Below, piece after piece: positions 34,050 through 46,575 of a DNA stretch of 64,000 nucleotides. Origin of the DNA: Polaromonas sp. (lineage in GTDB: Bacteria > Pseudomonadota > Gammaproteobacteria > Burkholderiales > Burkholderiaceae_C). The notes under the pieces were generated by a model. The model had not been told where the DNA came from and ran no database searches. It was given only the letters and a program-made list of their open reading frames with translations. The DNA is taken from assembly GCF_012927415.1 (NCBI RefSeq), contig NZ_JABBPF010000161.1, positions 30,061 through 94,060 on the forward strand, given 5' to 3'. Numbering within the stretch: position 1 is the stretch's first letter; each line of letters starts with the position of its first letter. A program made the position numbers and the translations under genes.

Positions 34050-35716
34050 GTCGGCAACAAGGCCGCCAGCGTTTCCAGCGTGTCGGCATCTTCGACGGTC
34101 TTGTCCTCGCGCCAGCGCAGCATCCGCGGAAAGCGCACCGCAATGCCGCTCTTGTGGCGCGAGCTGCGGGCGATGCCCTCAAAGCCGAGTTCGAACACCA
34201 GCGTCGGCTTGACGCTGCGCACCGGCCCAAAACTCTCGACCGTGGTCTTGCGGATCACCGCGTCGACCCGCGCCATCTCGGCGTCGGTCAGGCCAGAATA
34301 GGCCTTGGCGAAGGGCACGAGCTTGCGCTCCGGTTGTCCTGATGCGCCGTCCCACACGGCGAAGGTGTAATCGCTGTAGAGGCTGGCGCGCCGGCCATGA
34401 CCGCGCTGCGCATAGATCAGCACCGCATCGACGCTGAGCGGGTCGATTTTCCACTTCCACCACAGCCCGACATCCCTGGTGCGCCCGACGCCGTAATGCG
34501 ATTGGCGCTGCTTCAACATCATGCCTTCGACGCCCATCGCGCGTGCCGCTTCGCGCTGAACTGCCAGGTCTTGCCAGCTGCCCCCGTTGAGCATCGGGCT
34601 GGAAAGCAGCGCGGGATGCCGCAGGTCGCCGATCAGCGTGTCGAGCTGCGCCCGGCGCTGCTCTTGTGGCAGTGCCCGCAGGTCGCGCTGCTGCCATTCG
34701 AGCAGGTCATAAGCGAGCAGCACGACGGGAATGTCGCGCAGCAGTTTGGCCCCCAGCGTCTTGCGGCCGATGCGCTTTTGCAGGTCGGCGAAGGGCTGGA
34801 CGTTGCCCGTGCCGCAGGGCGAGGCTTCGTCCCTGCGCCAGACCACAATTTCGCCGTCGAGCACCGTGCCATCGGGGAGCACTTCGCCCATCTGCGCGAG
34901 TTCGGGAAAGCGCTCGGTGACCAGTTCCTCGCCACGCGACCACAGCCACACCTGGCCGGCGCGTTTGACCAGCTGGGCCCGGATGCCGTCCCATTTCCAT
35001 TCAACAATCCAGTCGGCCGGCGCGCCCAGCAAGGCATCAAACTGATCAAGAGGGCGATGAAACGGATGGGCGAGAAAAAACGGATAGGGCTGGCCACTGG
35101 TCTGCTGATTTTGTTCACTGGTGTTTTCGGGCTCAATTAGCCGGGCATAGTGGGCAGCGCCGGGCTGGCTGCTGATGTGGGTGTAGCCCATCAATCGCTG
35201 CGCTACCCGCTTGGCGTCAATGCCGGCAACGGCCGCCAGCGCCTGAGTGACCTGAAGCCGCGAAACGCCAACCCGGAAACCACCGGTGATCAGTTTGAAA
35301 TAGACCAGCCGCTCGTCCAGCGCGAGCTGTTCCCATTGGCCGCGCAGGGTGTCGCCCAAAGACTCAGGCGCCGTTTTTCGCAACGGCAGCAGCCGCTGCT
35401 CGACCCACAGCGCCAGACCCAATTCGTGTTGACCGGTGGGCGGTGGCAGCAACAGCGCCATGGTTTCAGCCAGGTCGCCAACCGACTCGTAGCTTTCCTC
35501 AAACAGCCACTCGGGCAATCCGGCAGCTTCCTGTGCAAGCCGGCGCAGCAGTTTGGCGGGAACCAGTTGACGCGGTTTTCCGCCAGCCAGAAAATAGATT
35601 GCCCATGCGGCATCAGCTGCCGCGGCGTTTTGCAGATAACGCTGCAGCGCGGCTTGTTTGGCCAGACTTGACGTTGTTGCATCAAGTTCGCGGTAAAGAG
35701 CGGCAAAAGCTTTCAT
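34046..35716 (-). CDS. ATP-dependent DNA ligase of the repair operon
   Basis: 556 aa. N-terminal helical DNA-binding domain (to about 200), adenylation domain with nucleotidyl-Lys in [10 protein letters not shown], motif [18 protein letters not shown], motif IIIa/[23 protein letters not shown] (IV), and motif [19 protein letters not shown]; the OB fold ends [12 protein letters not shown]. Seals nicks using ATP, distinct from the NAD-dependent housekeeping LigA. 4-bp overlaps with both neighbours show tight coupling. Confidence 0.95.
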   Translation of the reverse strand: MKAFAALYRELDATTSSLAKQAALQRYLQNAAAADAAWAIYFLAGGKPRQLVPAKLLRRLAQEAAGLPEWLFEESYESVGDLAETMALLLPPPTGQHELGLALWVEQRLLPLRKTAPESLGDTLRGQWEQLALDERLVYFKLITGGFRVGVSRLQVTQALAAVAGIDAKRVAQRLMGYTHISSQPGAAHYARLIEPENTSEQNQQTSGQPYPFFLAHPFHRPLDQFDALLGAPADWIVEWKWDGIRAQLVKRAGQVWLWSRGEELVTERFPELAQMGEVLPDGTVLDGEIVVWRRDEASPCGTGNVQPFADLQKRIGRKTLGAKLLRDIPVVLLAYDLLEWQQRDLRALPQEQRRAQLDTLIGDLRHPALLSSPMLNGGSWQDLAVQREAARAMGVEGMMLKQRQSHYGVGRTRDVGLWWKWKIDPLSVDAVLIYAQRGHGRRASLYSDYTFAVWDGASGQPERKLVPFAKAYSGLTDAEMARVDAVIRKTTVESFGPVRSVKPTLVFELGFEGIARSSRHKSGIAVRFPRMLRWREDKTVEDADTLETLAALLPT

Positions 35717-36828
35717 GAAGCGGCATCGCGTGCGTCTGGCGCAGGGCCGGCCGGAAGAATCTGCTCTGCATCAACCGGTTTGGCGGTTGGAGCAGGCTGA
35801 TCGGCCACATCGTCAGCGCCATACTCGGTCTGGAAGCCATGTGCGTCGAGTCCGCGCTCGCGCAGCCAGCGCACCATCACCGCAACGCTGCCATGCGTGA
35901 CAAACACGCGCTCTGCGCCGGTGCCATCAATGGCGCGCTGCAGGCTGGGCCAATCGGCATGGTCGGACATGACAAAACCGCGGTCCACGCCCCGGCGGCG
36001 GCGCGCCCCCCGCAACAGCATCCAGCCGCTTGCAAAGGCATCCGAATAGTTGCCAAAACGGCGCATCCAGGGCGTGCCCTGCGCGGAAGGCGGCGCCAGC
36101 ACGAGCGCCTGGCTGGTTGCCGCCGCATCGACCTCGGCCACCGTTTTTGTGGCGGGCAGATTCACCCCGGCGTCCCGGTACACCCGGTTCAGCGGCTCGA
36201 CAGCACCATGCGCAATGATGGGTCCTATGCTGGCGTCAACACCGTGGAGCAGCCGCTGTGCCTTGCCGAAGGCATAGCAGAACAGTACCGACGCGCGTCC
36301 CGCGGCGGCATTGCTCCGCCACCACTGATTGATATCGGCAAACAGCTCGGCTTGTTGCGGCCAACGATAAATCGGCAGACCAAAAGTCGACTCGGTAATG
36401 AAGGTGTGGCAAGCCACCGGCTCAAACGGCGCACATGTGCCGTCGTCTTCCAGTTTGTAGTCGCCCGAGGCGACCCAGACTTCACCAGCGTACTCGACAC
36501 GCACCTGGGCCGAGCCGAGCACATGGCCGGCTGGATGAAGCGAGACCCGAACGCCCTTGTGCAGCACCGACTCGCCATAAGGCAATGTCTGCAGATCGAT
36601 ATCCCCCAGGCGGCTTCGCAAAATGCCGGCGCTCTTGTCGTGAGCCAGATAACGTGCATGACCGACGCGCGCATGGTCGGAATGGCCGTGGGTAATCACC
36701 GCACTTTCAACCGGTCGCCAGGGGTCGATATAGAAGTCGCCGGGTGGGCAGTACAAGCCTGCCGGCCTTGCCACGATCAAATTCATGGCGCGGTCGAGTC
36801 GAGGGTATGAATAGTCCTGGATTTGCAA
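35713..36828 (-). CDS. Ligase-associated metallo-beta-lactamase-fold DNA exonuclease
   Basis: 371 aa. Beta-CASP-like MBL nuclease: metal site ITHGHSDHAR (HxHxDH), HPAGHVLGSAQV, ASGDYKLED (acidic ligand), FVMSDHADWPSL and VFVTHGS. First gene of the four-gene repair operon. The track ATG (MQIQDYSYPRL) is used; a second ATG 14 codons on (MNLIVARPAGLY) is possible. The C-terminal 40 residues are Pro/Ala-rich and variable. Confidence 0.93.
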   Translation of the reverse strand: MQIQDYSYPRLDRAMNLIVARPAGLYCPPGDFYIDPWRPVESAVITHGHSDHARVGHARYLAHDKSAGILRSRLGDIDLQTLPYGESVLHKGVRVSLHPAGHVLGSAQVRVEYAGEVWVASGDYKLEDDGTCAPFEPVACHTFITESTFGLPIYRWPQQAELFADINQWWRSNAAAGRASVLFCYAFGKAQRLLHGVDASIGPIIAHGAVEPLNRVYRDAGVNLPATKTVAEVDAAATSQALVLAPPSAQGTPWMRRFGNYSDAFASGWMLLRGARRRRGVDRGFVMSDHADWPSLQRAIDGTGAERVFVTHGSVAVMVRWLRERGLDAHGFQTEYGADDVADQPAPTAKPVDAEQILPAGPAPDARDAAS

Positions 36829-37533
36829 GGAAGAAAATGGGCCATGGCCTCCATCCTAGCGTCAGCGCGGTCAATCTGCTGGTCGCAGGCAAGCGCTTTG
36901 ACTGTCAGCAGGGACTTGCGGTTTGCACGTAAACCGAGAAGCGCCCGGCGCCCTGCGGGGACTGGTGGAAGCGTCCGTTTCGAGCCATGCGGGCGATTCG
37001 GGCGATGAGCAGACACTGCCAGTGTTTTGGCGGCTATTGCTTAGACTGCATCCCAGCTGCCGCCGCGGAATGGCGGTCTCGGGATAGCGCTGAACCTAGT
37101 CGCCAGGCACTAATAACAAAACAGCATTTTTTTACTTTTTTCTCAAGACGGGAAGATTTTTTCGCCAGACTCAACCGGGCACGCAGATGCGCCCTATGCA
37201 GCCGCATCCAGGCCCTGGCATTGACTCGCAGCAAGGTTACGCTGTGCATCAACAGCCCTGGGTTTGGTCCGAGCCGTGAGGGCCCGCACAGTCCCGACAG
37301 CAGCCGCCATCAGCACCGCAAAAGCTGCCAGCCATTCAAACCGTGGGTACTTCCGGGCCAGCGGACAGCTCACACCGATGAAGACAACATAAAACCAGGT
37401 CACGGCTGACAGGGCGCCCGAAGACAGGACCAGCGGGCGTTGACTGGGCGTGCGGTCAGGGGCCGCTACTTCCCGGTCCTCCGAAAACTTCCTATTCGGG
37501 TTTATTACAAATAAAGGATTTCGCGCCCACCAT
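36829..37533. other. 705-bp intergenic stretch, one doubtful small membrane ORF
   Basis: Between the repair operon and the atp terminator. On the minus strand 37194..37403 could encode 69 aa from GTG (MTWFYVVFIGVSCPLARKYP, then WLAAFAVLMAAAVGTVRAL), with one or two membrane segments. The same frame stays open upstream for about 45 further codons (including NPNRKFSEDREVAAPDRTPS) without ATG, GTG or TTG, so it could be a truncated gene. No ribosome site is evident. The rest holds the promoter side of the repair operon and an A/T-rich patch (37100-37160); nothing else is recognised. Confidence 0.3.
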
Positions 37534-37561
37534 AAAAAAAACCCCTGGCTTGCGACAGGGG
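37534..37561 (-). terminator. Rho-independent terminator of the atp operon
   Basis: On the minus strand: stem CCCCTG-TCGCAAGC-CAGGGG followed by eight T. It sits 63 bp past the atpC stop. Confidence 0.9.
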
Positions 37562-37624
37562 CTGGATGCAGATTTCCGTTTCCGGATCGCTGAAGCTGCA
37601 GGCGAGCGCCTGCATTTATTGCTC

Positions 37625-38044
37625 TTATTTTTTCTGGCGGTATTTGCGCAGCGCTGCAATCTGTGCAGCCATCACGGCAAGTTCGGACTGTGCCATCGCA
37701 ATATCAATATCGTTTTTTGCATTTTTCAGCGCTTCTTCAGCCAGCGCCTTGGCGGCGGTCGCCTTGGCTTCATCCAGATCCTTGCCCCGAATGGCGGTAT
37801 CGCTCAGGACGGTCACGCAATTGGGTTGCACTTCGAGCATGCCCCCCGCCACAAACACGAACTCTTCCGTACCGTCGGCTTTTTCAATGCGTACGGCCCC
37901 GGGCTTGATACGGGTGATGAGCGGCGTGTGGCGCGGGTAGATACCCAACTCGCCAGCTTCGCCAGGCAACGCCACAAAGCGTGCTTCGCCCGAGAAGATC
38001 ATCTCTTCTGCGGAGACCACGTCGACGTGAATGGTTAATGACAT
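37625..38044 (-). CDS. atpC: ATP synthase F1 epsilon subunit
   Basis: 139 aa. N-terminal beta-sandwich ([40 protein letters not shown]) and C-terminal helical hairpin ([36 protein letters not shown] region) that can inhibit ATP hydrolysis. Last gene of the operon, 130 bp after atpD, a larger gap than the rest and free of credible ORFs. Confidence 0.97.
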   Translation of the reverse strand: MSLTIHVDVVSAEEMIFSGEARFVALPGEAGELGIYPRHTPLITRIKPGAVRIEKADGTEEFVFVAGGMLEVQPNCVTVLSDTAIRGKDLDEAKATAAKALAEEALKNAKNDIDIAMAQSELAVMAAQIAALRKYRQKK

Positions 38045-38174
38045 GAACGTTTCCTAAAATAAAAGGTTTCGATGCAGCAGGCCATTGGGATGAACCGCCA
38101 GGCGCCGCGCGGAAATGCGCAACTGCACATTGAACACGGCAACCATCAGGGCGGCACCCCCATACGCCGCTACA

Positions 38175-39599
<1,425 letters not shown>

Positions 39600-39619
39600 T
39601 TAATCTTGGAAATCGCAGC

Positions 39620-40486
39620 TTAAACCGCTGCGGCACCGGCAACGATTTCCGAAAGTTCTTTCGTGATCGCCGCTTGACGCGTTTTGTTGTAAATCAGTTT
39701 GAGCTCGCCAATCACGCTGCCGGCGTTGTCGGTGGCTGACTTCATGGCGACCATGCGGGCTGACTGCTCGGAAGCCATGTTTTCGGCCACGGCCTGAAAC
39801 ACCAGCGCTTCAACGTAGCGAACCAGCAGGTCGTCGATGACGGTCTGTGCGTCGGGCTCGTAGATGTAATCCCAGCCATGCTGGTTCTTGTCGGCCTGCA
39901 TCCGGTCGGTCGTGAGCGGCAGCAACTGCTCCACCACCGACTCCTGCTTCATCGTGTTGATAAAACGGGTGTAGCAGAGATAGACTGCCTTGACCTTGCC
40001 TTCGCTGTAGGCATCAAGCAAAACCTTGACCGGGCCAATCAGCTTGTCGAGATGCGGCTTGTCGCCCAGCTGCGTTGCGTGGGCCACCACCTTGACGCCG
40101 ATGCGATTGAGGAAACCCAGGCCTTTGTTGCCAATGGCAACCGCTTGCGCATCCTCTCCGGAAGACTGCATTTCCTTAAGCCTGGCCGTCAGGAGGCGCA
40201 GCACATTGGTGTTCAAGCCACCGCACAGGCCCTTGTCAGTCGTCACCACGATAAACCCGCTGGTCTTGGCGTCGTTGGACTCCATGAACGGATGGGTGTA
40301 TTCGGGGTTGGCCTCGCTGAGGTGGGCCGCAATATTACGGATCTTGTCGCTGTAAGGACGGGCCGCGCGCATCCGTTCCTGCGCCTTGCGCATTTTGGAG
40401 GCTGCGACCATTTCCATGGCCTTGGTGATCTTGCGGGTGTTTTCCACCGACTTGATCTTGCCGCGAATTTCCTTGCCTGCTGCCAT
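39620..40486 (-). CDS. atpG: ATP synthase F1 gamma subunit
   Basis: 288 aa. Central rotor stalk: N-terminal [32 protein letters not shown] and C-terminal [49 protein letters not shown] coiled-coil helices enclose the Rossmann-like middle ([18 protein letters not shown]). Gap of 41 bp to atpD and 55 bp from atpA. Confidence 0.98.
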   Translation of the reverse strand: MAAGKEIRGKIKSVENTRKITKAMEMVAASKMRKAQERMRAARPYSDKIRNIAAHLSEANPEYTHPFMESNDAKTSGFIVVTTDKGLCGGLNTNVLRLLTARLKEMQSSGEDAQAVAIGNKGLGFLNRIGVKVVAHATQLGDKPHLDKLIGPVKVLLDAYSEGKVKAVYLCYTRFINTMKQESVVEQLLPLTTDRMQADKNQHGWDYIYEPDAQTVIDDLLVRYVEALVFQAVAENMASEQSARMVAMKSATDNAGSVIGELKLIYNKTRQAAITKELSEIVAGAAAV

Positions 40487-40541
40487 ATGGGTTCCTAATC
40501 GGTTCTAGAGACTTGCCAAACTTTGATGAAGTCAGGCAAGC

Positions 40542-42095
40542 TTAGGCAAACGACTTCTTGAACGCTGTCACGGCGGTGGTCAACTCAGCCTCGGCATCCT
40601 TGTCCATCGCCTTGCTGGATTCGAGCTTGGCCATCAGCGCGGCGTGCTTGTCCTTGAGCCAGCCATGCAGGCCGTGCTCGAAGGCCAGCACCTTCTTGAC
40701 GTCCACGTCGTCCATGAAACCCTTGTTCACTGCGAACAGAGTGGCTCCCATGTTGGAAATGGACAAGGGCGAGTACTGCGCCTGCTTGAGCAGTTCGGTC
40801 ACACGGGCACCGCGGTCAAGCTGCTTGCGGGTGGCCTCGTCCAGATCGGAGGCGAACTGCGCGAAGGCAGCCAGCTCACGGTACTGGGCCAGATCGGTAC
40901 GGATGCCGCCAGACAGGTTCTTGATCAGCTTGGTCTGGGCAGCACCACCGACACGCGACACCGAGATACCGGCATTGATGGCAGGGCGGATACCGGCGTT
41001 GAACAGGCTGGTTTCAAGGAAAATCTGGCCATCGGTAATTGAAATCACGTTGGTTGGCACGAAGGCCGACACGTCACCAGCTTGCGTTTCAATGATCGGC
41101 AGTGCGGTCAATGACCCGGTCTTGCCTTTCACGGCACCCTTGGTGAAGTCTTCCACGTACTTCTCGTTCACGCGCGCCGCGCGTTCAAGCAGGCGACTGT
41201 GCAGATAGAACACGTCACCAGGGTAGGCTTCCCGGCCTGGCGGACGGCGCAACAGCAAGGAAACCTGGCGGTAAGCCACGGCCTGCTTGGACAGATCGTC
41301 ATACACGATCAGCGCATCTTCACCGCGGTCGCGGAAGTATTCGCCCATGGTGCAGCCGGAATAGGCGCTGACATATTGCATGGCGGCCGATTCGGACGCC
41401 GAGGCCGCCACCACGATGGTGTAGTCCATGGCGCCCGCTTGCTCCAGCGAGCGCACAACGTTCTTGATCGACGACGCTTTTTGACCAATTGCGACATAGA
41501 CGCAGGAAACGCCTTTGCCTTTCTGGTTGATGATGGCGTCAATCGCCACAGCGGTCTTGCCGGTCTGCCGGTCGCCAATGATCAGCTCGCGTTGGCCACG
41601 GCCGATAGGCACCATGGAGTCGATGGACTTCAGGCCGGTCTGCAAGGGCTGGTCAACCGATTTACGGGCAATTACGCCAGGCGCCACCTTTTCGATCACG
41701 TCGGTCAGCTTCGCGTTGATCGGCCCTTTGCCGTCAATCGGCTGGCCCAGGGCGTTGACCACGCGGCCAAGCAGTTCAGGGCCGATCGGGACTTCAAGAA
41801 TGCGGCCCGTGCATTTGACGGTGTCGCCTTCAGCGATGTGCTCGTATTCGCCCAGAATCACTGATCCGACGGAGTCGCGCTCAAGATTCAGTGCAAGGCC
41901 GTAGGTTGGCGTGCCGTCGGCGGTAGCTGGAAATTCCAGCATTTCGCCCTGCATCACGTCGGACAGGCCATGAATGCGGACAATACCGTCTGCCACGGAC
42001 ACAACCGTGCCTTGGTTGCGGATATCGCTGCTTGCAGCAAGGCCTTCGATACGGCTCTTGATCAGTTCCGAAATTTCTGCGGGATTGAGTTGCAT
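40542..42095 (-). CDS. atpA: ATP synthase F1 alpha subunit
   Basis: 517 aa. Non-catalytic nucleotide-binding subunit: Walker [16 protein letters not shown], Walker [48 protein letters not shown], Arg finger in [18 protein letters not shown]-terminal [18 protein letters not shown] binds the delta subunit. Typical length and spacing in the operon. Confidence 0.98.
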   Translation of the reverse strand: MQLNPAEISELIKSRIEGLAASSDIRNQGTVVSVADGIVRIHGLSDVMQGEMLEFPATADGTPTYGLALNLERDSVGSVILGEYEHIAEGDTVKCTGRILEVPIGPELLGRVVNALGQPIDGKGPINAKLTDVIEKVAPGVIARKSVDQPLQTGLKSIDSMVPIGRGQRELIIGDRQTGKTAVAIDAIINQKGKGVSCVYVAIGQKASSIKNVVRSLEQAGAMDYTIVVAASASESAAMQYVSAYSGCTMGEYFRDRGEDALIVYDDLSKQAVAYRQVSLLLRRPPGREAYPGDVFYLHSRLLERAARVNEKYVEDFTKGAVKGKTGSLTALPIIETQAGDVSAFVPTNVISITDGQIFLETSLFNAGIRPAINAGISVSRVGGAAQTKLIKNLSGGIRTDLAQYRELAAFAQFASDLDEATRKQLDRGARVTELLKQAQYSPLSISNMGATLFAVNKGFMDDVDVKKVLAFEHGLHGWLKDKHAALMAKLESSKAMDKDAEAELTTAVTAFKKSFA

Positions 42096-42155
42096 GACTC
42101 TTTCCTTCTTTCTATATTGTTGGCTGGTAACTGGGGACAGTGCCGTGGCACCAGA

Positions 42156-42710
42156 TCACGAGATCAGCGCCACTTTCATTTGCTCTAAGCGGGCCTTTAC
42201 CGAAGTGTCCAGCACCTCGTCACCCACCACGACACGCACGCCGCCAATCAGTTCCGGCTGCAGTTCAACCCTGAGGTTGAGCTTCTTGCCAAAGCGCTTT
42301 TCCAGCGTAGCGGTCAAATCAGACAATGCAGCACCGTCGAGCGCAAAAGCGCTGTATACGGTGGCATCGGATGAGCCGCCCTGTGCATTTTTAAGGACAC
42401 GGAATTGCCTTGCAATTTCCGGCAGAACACTGAGGCGGCCGTTGTCTATCACGGTGCGCAGGAAGTTTTTTGCAGCCTCGGGCAGCGTTGCTTTCACAAC
42501 ACCCGAAATCACGTCAAACGTCTGCACCGCCGTCACACCAGGATTGCCCGCGAACTGCTGAAGCTGCGCGTTGGCGGCTATGGCTGCCAGCTCGTCGAGC
42601 CAGGCAGCAGTGCCGTCAAGGTCCAAACCGGGACCTGACGGCGCCGCTGCGCCGCTGGCCTTGAAAAGCGCTTCAGCATACGGACGCGCGATAGTGGATA
42701 GTTCGGCCAT
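42156..42710 (-). CDS. atpH: ATP synthase F1 delta subunit
   Basis: 184 aa. OSCP fold: N-terminal bundle [18 protein letters not shown]-terminal [34 protein letters not shown] signature. Links the peripheral stalk to F1. Lies 13 bp after atpF. Confidence 0.97.
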   Translation of the reverse strand: MAELSTIARPYAEALFKASGAAAPSGPGLDLDGTAAWLDELAAIAANAQLQQFAGNPGVTAVQTFDVISGVVKATLPEAAKNFLRTVIDNGRLSVLPEIARQFRVLKNAQGGSSDATVYSAFALDGAALSDLTATLEKRFGKKLNLRVELQPELIGGVRVVVGDEVLDTSVKARLEQMKVALIS

Positions 42711-42723
42711 GTGGGCAGCCCTC

Positions 42724-43194
42724 TTAAAGTTCGGTCTTCAGGCGGCCCAGCAAGTCCGCATGCACGCCGGCATTGACTTCCTTGCGCAGAATCTGCTCGG
42801 CACCCTTGACAGCCAGAGCGGCAACCTGCTCACGCAGGGTTTCTCTGGCCTTGACGGTTTGCTGTTCAGCTTCAACCTTGGCGGCGGCAATGATTTTGCC
42901 CCCCTCTTCGGTCGCCCTGGCTTTGGCTTCTTCGATAAGAGCCTGACCACGGCGCTCGGCTTCGGCCAGACGCAATGCGGACTCATTGCGCGACTTCACC
43001 AGCTCTTCTTCCACGCGCTTGTTGGCACTGGAAAGCTGAGACTTGGCGTTATCGGCCGCAGCGAGGCCTTCAGCAATTTTTGTGGCACGTTCGTCCAGCG
43101 CTTTCGTAATAGGCGGCCACACAAATTTCATTGTGAACCACACCAGGATCGCGAAAACAATCGCCTGGACGAACAGGGTTGCATTAATACTCAC
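42724..43194 (-). CDS. atpF: ATP synthase Fo subunit b
   Basis: 156 aa. One N-terminal membrane helix ([25 protein letters not shown]) then a long charged coiled-coil ([23 protein letters not shown] onward) forming the peripheral stalk. A single b gene, without b-prime, as in other proteobacteria of this group. Confidence 0.97.
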   Translation of the reverse strand: MSINATLFVQAIVFAILVWFTMKFVWPPITKALDERATKIAEGLAAADNAKSQLSSANKRVEEELVKSRNESALRLAEAERRGQALIEEAKARATEEGGKIIAAAKVEAEQQTVKARETLREQVAALAVKGAEQILRKEVNAGVHADLLGRLKTEL

Positions 43195-43224
43195 GGCAAC
43201 GCCTTTCTGTCAGGGTTGTGACGA

Positions 43225-43473
<249 letters not shown>

Positions 43474-43534
43474 TTAAAGCTCCTATGGATTTAAGTTAAC
43501 CAACAAACAAAAGAAAAAACCAGACCGAAAAAAC

Positions 43535-44392
43535 TCAATGATGATCGTGTGCCTGACCCACATACACCAGCGTCAACATCATGAAAATGAAGGCCTGCAG
43601 GGTGATGATCAATATATGGAAGATGGCCCACACCGTGCCAGCCAGGATCTGGCCGATGGGCAGCAGGATGCCCGACAGCGACATCGCAGCGGCGCCGCCC
43701 ATCAATGCGATCAACATGAAAACCAGCTCACCGGCATACATGTTGCCAAACAGCCGCATGCCGTGCGAAACCGTCTTTGCAGCAAATTCGATCATCTGCA
43801 TCAGGAAGTTGATGGGCCACAAAACCGGATGGTTACCAAATGGCGCGGTGAACAACTCGTGCACCCAGCCGCCGACACCCTTCATCTTGATGTTGTACGC
43901 CACGCAAACCAGCAGCACGGACATCGAAAGCCCAAGAGTCGTGGAAAGATCGGCGGTAGGCACCACCCGAATGTAGGCATGATGAGGATCCAGGCCTGCG
44001 GCATCAAAAACCAGCTCCCAGATTTCGGGCAACAGGTCGACGGGCAGCAAATCCATCGCATTCATCAGGAAAATCCAGACAAAAACGCTGAGCGCCATCG
44101 GGGCGACCAGCTTGCGGCTCTGGGCGCTGCTGATAATACCGCGGGCCTGGCTGTCAACCATTTCAACAAGAATCTCGACGGCAGCCTGGAAACGGCCCGG
44201 CACGCCCGAAGTCGCAGAGCGGGCAGCCTTCCAGAGGAAAAAACTGCCAACGATCCCGAGAATGACGGCCCAGAGAATCGAGTCAAGGTTGTATACCGAA
44301 AAATCGATGACACCATTCATCGGCTTGTTCTGCCAATGGGTCAGGTGATGACCAATGTATTCGCCGGCGGTAGGTCCGTGTGCAGCTTCCAT
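43535..44392 (-). CDS. atpB: ATP synthase Fo subunit a
   Basis: 285 aa. Proton-channel stator; the essential Arg lies in HGMRLFGNMYAGELVF, followed by TLQAFIFMMLTLVYVGQAHD at the C-terminus. Five to six membrane helices; the N-terminus includes EYIGHHLTHWQ. The stop lies 62 bp before atpE. Confidence 0.97.
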   Translation of the reverse strand: MEAAHGPTAGEYIGHHLTHWQNKPMNGVIDFSVYNLDSILWAVILGIVGSFFLWKAARSATSGVPGRFQAAVEILVEMVDSQARGIISSAQSRKLVAPMALSVFVWIFLMNAMDLLPVDLLPEIWELVFDAAGLDPHHAYIRVVPTADLSTTLGLSMSVLLVCVAYNIKMKGVGGWVHELFTAPFGNHPVLWPINFLMQMIEFAAKTVSHGMRLFGNMYAGELVFMLIALMGGAAAMSLSGILLPIGQILAGTVWAIFHILIITLQAFIFMMLTLVYVGQAHDHH

Positions 44393-44409
44393 CTAATCTA
44401 CTCGTCCCG

Positions 44410-44919
44410 TTAGGTTTGTTGCGTATTCGGGCGCCTTGGCTTGAACCAGAGCACACCCCAATACGCTTTCATCGTCACTATCAGACCCGCCAACATGGCA
44501 GGCCAGCTTAAATTTTCAACCAGCCGTGGCGCCGCGAACAACATCGCAAGCGTCAGGGCAATCTTGACCGCTTCCCACAAAAAGAACCCGACTACCGCAG
44601 CGCCCGGGTTCATGGATGACACCTTGCTGGTCAGGCCGCGCACAAACAGCGCTCCCGGTATGACCACGGCAAGCGCGCCATACAGCGACGACCACCCCGC
44701 GCTTTGTTTTCCTGTAAGCCCCCAGGCAGCAAGAGCCACCAGGACACCGACCAGCAACTGCCCCGCCAGCACCGCCCACGAAGAAACCGATGGGTTTTCT
44801 TCGCGCAGCTTTTGGGCCTCTTCACGCGTCAGGGGCTTGAAACCCTCATCTTCCGCCTCAAGCTGCTCTTCAGCAGCGCGATTGGCCGACGCGTTTGCCG
44901 AATTTGCTATTTTAGACAT
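44410..44919 (-). CDS. atpI: ATP synthase assembly protein I
   Basis: 169 aa. An N-terminal charged stretch (about 45 residues, Ala/Glu-rich) then four membrane helices (WAVLAGQLLVGVLVALAAWGL, GALAVVIPGALFV, WEAVKIALTLAMLFAAP, AMLAGLIVTMKAYWGVLWF). Helps insert the c-ring and Mg. First gene of the operon; the promoter should lie in the 244-bp divergent gap (44920-45163), where no motif is clear. Confidence 0.9.
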   Translation of the reverse strand: MSKIANSANASANRAAEEQLEAEDEGFKPLTREEAQKLREENPSVSSWAVLAGQLLVGVLVALAAWGLTGKQSAGWSSLYGALAVVIPGALFVRGLTSKVSSMNPGAAVVGFFLWEAVKIALTLAMLFAAPRLVENLSWPAMLAGLIVTMKAYWGVLWFKPRRPNTQQT

Positions 44920-45163
44920 TACAAATTACGGGAAGTTTACAGAGCATTTACCAGCAAAGCCCTAGATTATACGTAGAAACCCCAGCGCTCCGACCCGTCT
45001 GTTTGATTTGAATGGAAATTGGCGATCGAAGCGAGGCCTAAGTGTGCGTCGTTAGTGGCCGGTGGCAGTGAAAAGTTGAAGGCTGGGGCGGACTTTAGCC
45101 TCCTGCAGTAAAGTGTGTGGGCGCCGCGACAAGTCGGCTGCTGCGCTTTATGAAAGACTCCAG

Positions 45164-45610
45164 ATGCCTGCCTTGCTAAAATTTTTACATGTTCTTTCTG
45201 CGATTGTCTGGTTGGGGGGCGTGAGTTTCATGCTTTTCGCCTTGCGCCCTGCCGCAGCCGAATTGCTGACGCCTCCATTGCGGCTGCCTTTTATCGCGCA
45301 AGCCCTGGGCCGGTTTTTCAAGTTGGTGTGGGGAAGTATCGCCGTCCTGCTGCTGACGGGCCTGGCCATGCTGCTCGCTGTCGGCATGAAAAAAGCTCCC
45401 TTGGGCTGGCATGCCATGTTCGGCATCGGCTTGCTGATGTTTGCGCTTTTTGGGCATCTTTATTTCGGTCCTTTCCGCCGTTTGAAAATGGCCGTGAAGG
45501 CGGCCGACTGGCCCGAAGGCGGCCGTCGCGTCGGGCAAATTGCCATGCTGGCCCAGATCACTCTGCTGCTCGGAACGCTGTCGATTGCCGCCGTCTTTTT
45601 CCTGGCCTGA
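45164..45610 (+). CDS. CopD-like four-helix membrane protein
   Basis: 148 aa from MPALLKFLHVLSAIVWLGGVSFMLFAL; the 17 upstream codons of the track ORF are dropped because this ATG follows GAAAGA and opens a membrane helix. Four membrane helices with a helix-1 His (KFLHVLSAIVWLGG) and others (WHAMFGIG, FGHLYFGPFRR), a pattern of CopD/DUF2214-type heme- or copper-linked proteins. Function unknown. Confidence 0.75.
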   Translation: MPALLKFLHVLSAIVWLGGVSFMLFALRPAAAELLTPPLRLPFIAQALGRFFKLVWGSIAVLLLTGLAMLLAVGMKKAPLGWHAMFGIGLLMFALFGHLYFGPFRRLKMAVKAADWPEGGRRVGQIAMLAQITLLLGTLSIAAVFFLA

Positions 45611-45672
45611 AGCGCCGTTTGAGGGGGCTTTCTGATTCAATCTTTCGCCATCAACCGGATTCAAGCATCCCC

Positions 45673-46575
45673 ATGACAACCGCACACGCCAGCGCACTGC
45701 CCGATACGCCCTGCTACCTCAACGGAGAGTTCAGCACACTCAAGGACGCAAAAATCAGCGTGCTTGATCGCGGGTTCATCTTTGGCGACGGCATTTATGA
45801 AGTCGTTCCCGCCTATGCGGGCAAGCTGTTCCGCTTTGAGCAGCACATGGCGCGGCTCAACCGCAGCCTGGCCGAATTGCGCATTGCCAATCCGATGACG
45901 CAGGATCAGTGGCGTGAAATAGCGCGAAAGTTGATAGCCGACTACGCCCATTCAACCGGGACACCAACCGAAAATGGCAATCAGATTATTTATATCCAGT
46001 TGACTCGCGGCGTCGCCATGCGCGATCACCCTATGCTGCCCGGGCTGAGCCCCACGGTGTTCATCATGGTCAACCCGATGAAGCTGCCGAGCCAGCAGCA
46101 GCGCGCGCAAGGCGTGGCCTGCGTCACGGCCAACGACTTCCGTTGGGAGAAAGCCCACATCAAGAGCACCAGCCTGCTGGGCGCGGTTTTCTCGCGTCAG
46201 ATCAGCGTGGACGCCGGCGCATTGGAGACCGTGATGTTCCGCGGCGACTATCTCAGCGAAGCGGCCGCCAGCAATGTCTGGGTCGTCAAGGACGGCAAGG
46301 TCATGGGCCCGCCCAAGGACCAGCTGGTGCTGGAAGGCATTCGCTACGGCCTGATCGAGGATATCTGCCGCACGGCGGGCATCGGCTTTGAGCTGCGCCG
46401 CATCAGCCGCGCCGAAGTGCTGGCGGCCGACGAGTTGCTGCTGTCTTCCGCCACCAAGGAAGTGCTGCCCATCACCCGGCTGGATAACGAGCCGGTCGGC
46501 ACAGGCAAACCCGGTCCCGTCTATGCCCGGCTTTATGCTGCCTACCAGCAGGCCAAACAGGAACAAGCCGAATGA
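45673..46575 (+). CDS. dat: D-amino-acid transaminase (class IV PLP enzyme)
   Basis: 300 aa from the ATG at 45673; the track ORF begins inside the previous gene. Fold-type IV aminotransferase: CYLNGEF, ISVLDRGFIFGDGIYEVVPAY, catalytic Lys in WEKAHIKSTSLLGAV, YLSEAAASNVWVV and ADELLLSSATKEVLPI. The DRGFIFGDGIYE block and the AHIKSTSLL motif favour D-alanine/D-amino-acid transaminase over IlvE or PabC. The stop overlaps ybeD (ATGA). Confidence 0.88.
   Translation: MTTAHASALPDTPCYLNGEFSTLKDAKISVLDRGFIFGDGIYEVVPAYAGKLFRFEQHMARLNRSLAELRIANPMTQDQWREIARKLIADYAHSTGTPTENGNQIIYIQLTRGVAMRDHPMLPGLSPTVFIMVNPMKLPSQQQRAQGVACVTANDFRWEKAHIKSTSLLGAVFSRQISVDAGALETVMFRGDYLSEAAASNVWVVKDGKVMGPPKDQLVLEGIRYGLIEDICRTAGIGFELRRISRAEVLAADELLLSSATKEVLPITRLDNEPVGTGKPGPVYARLYAAYQQAKQEQAE

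Noticed and set aside
45900-45945. Further family A copy in the transaminase gene
   Set aside because: AATAGC and GATAGCC occur but are not arranged as a 17-bp palindrome, and the encoded residues fit the enzyme family.
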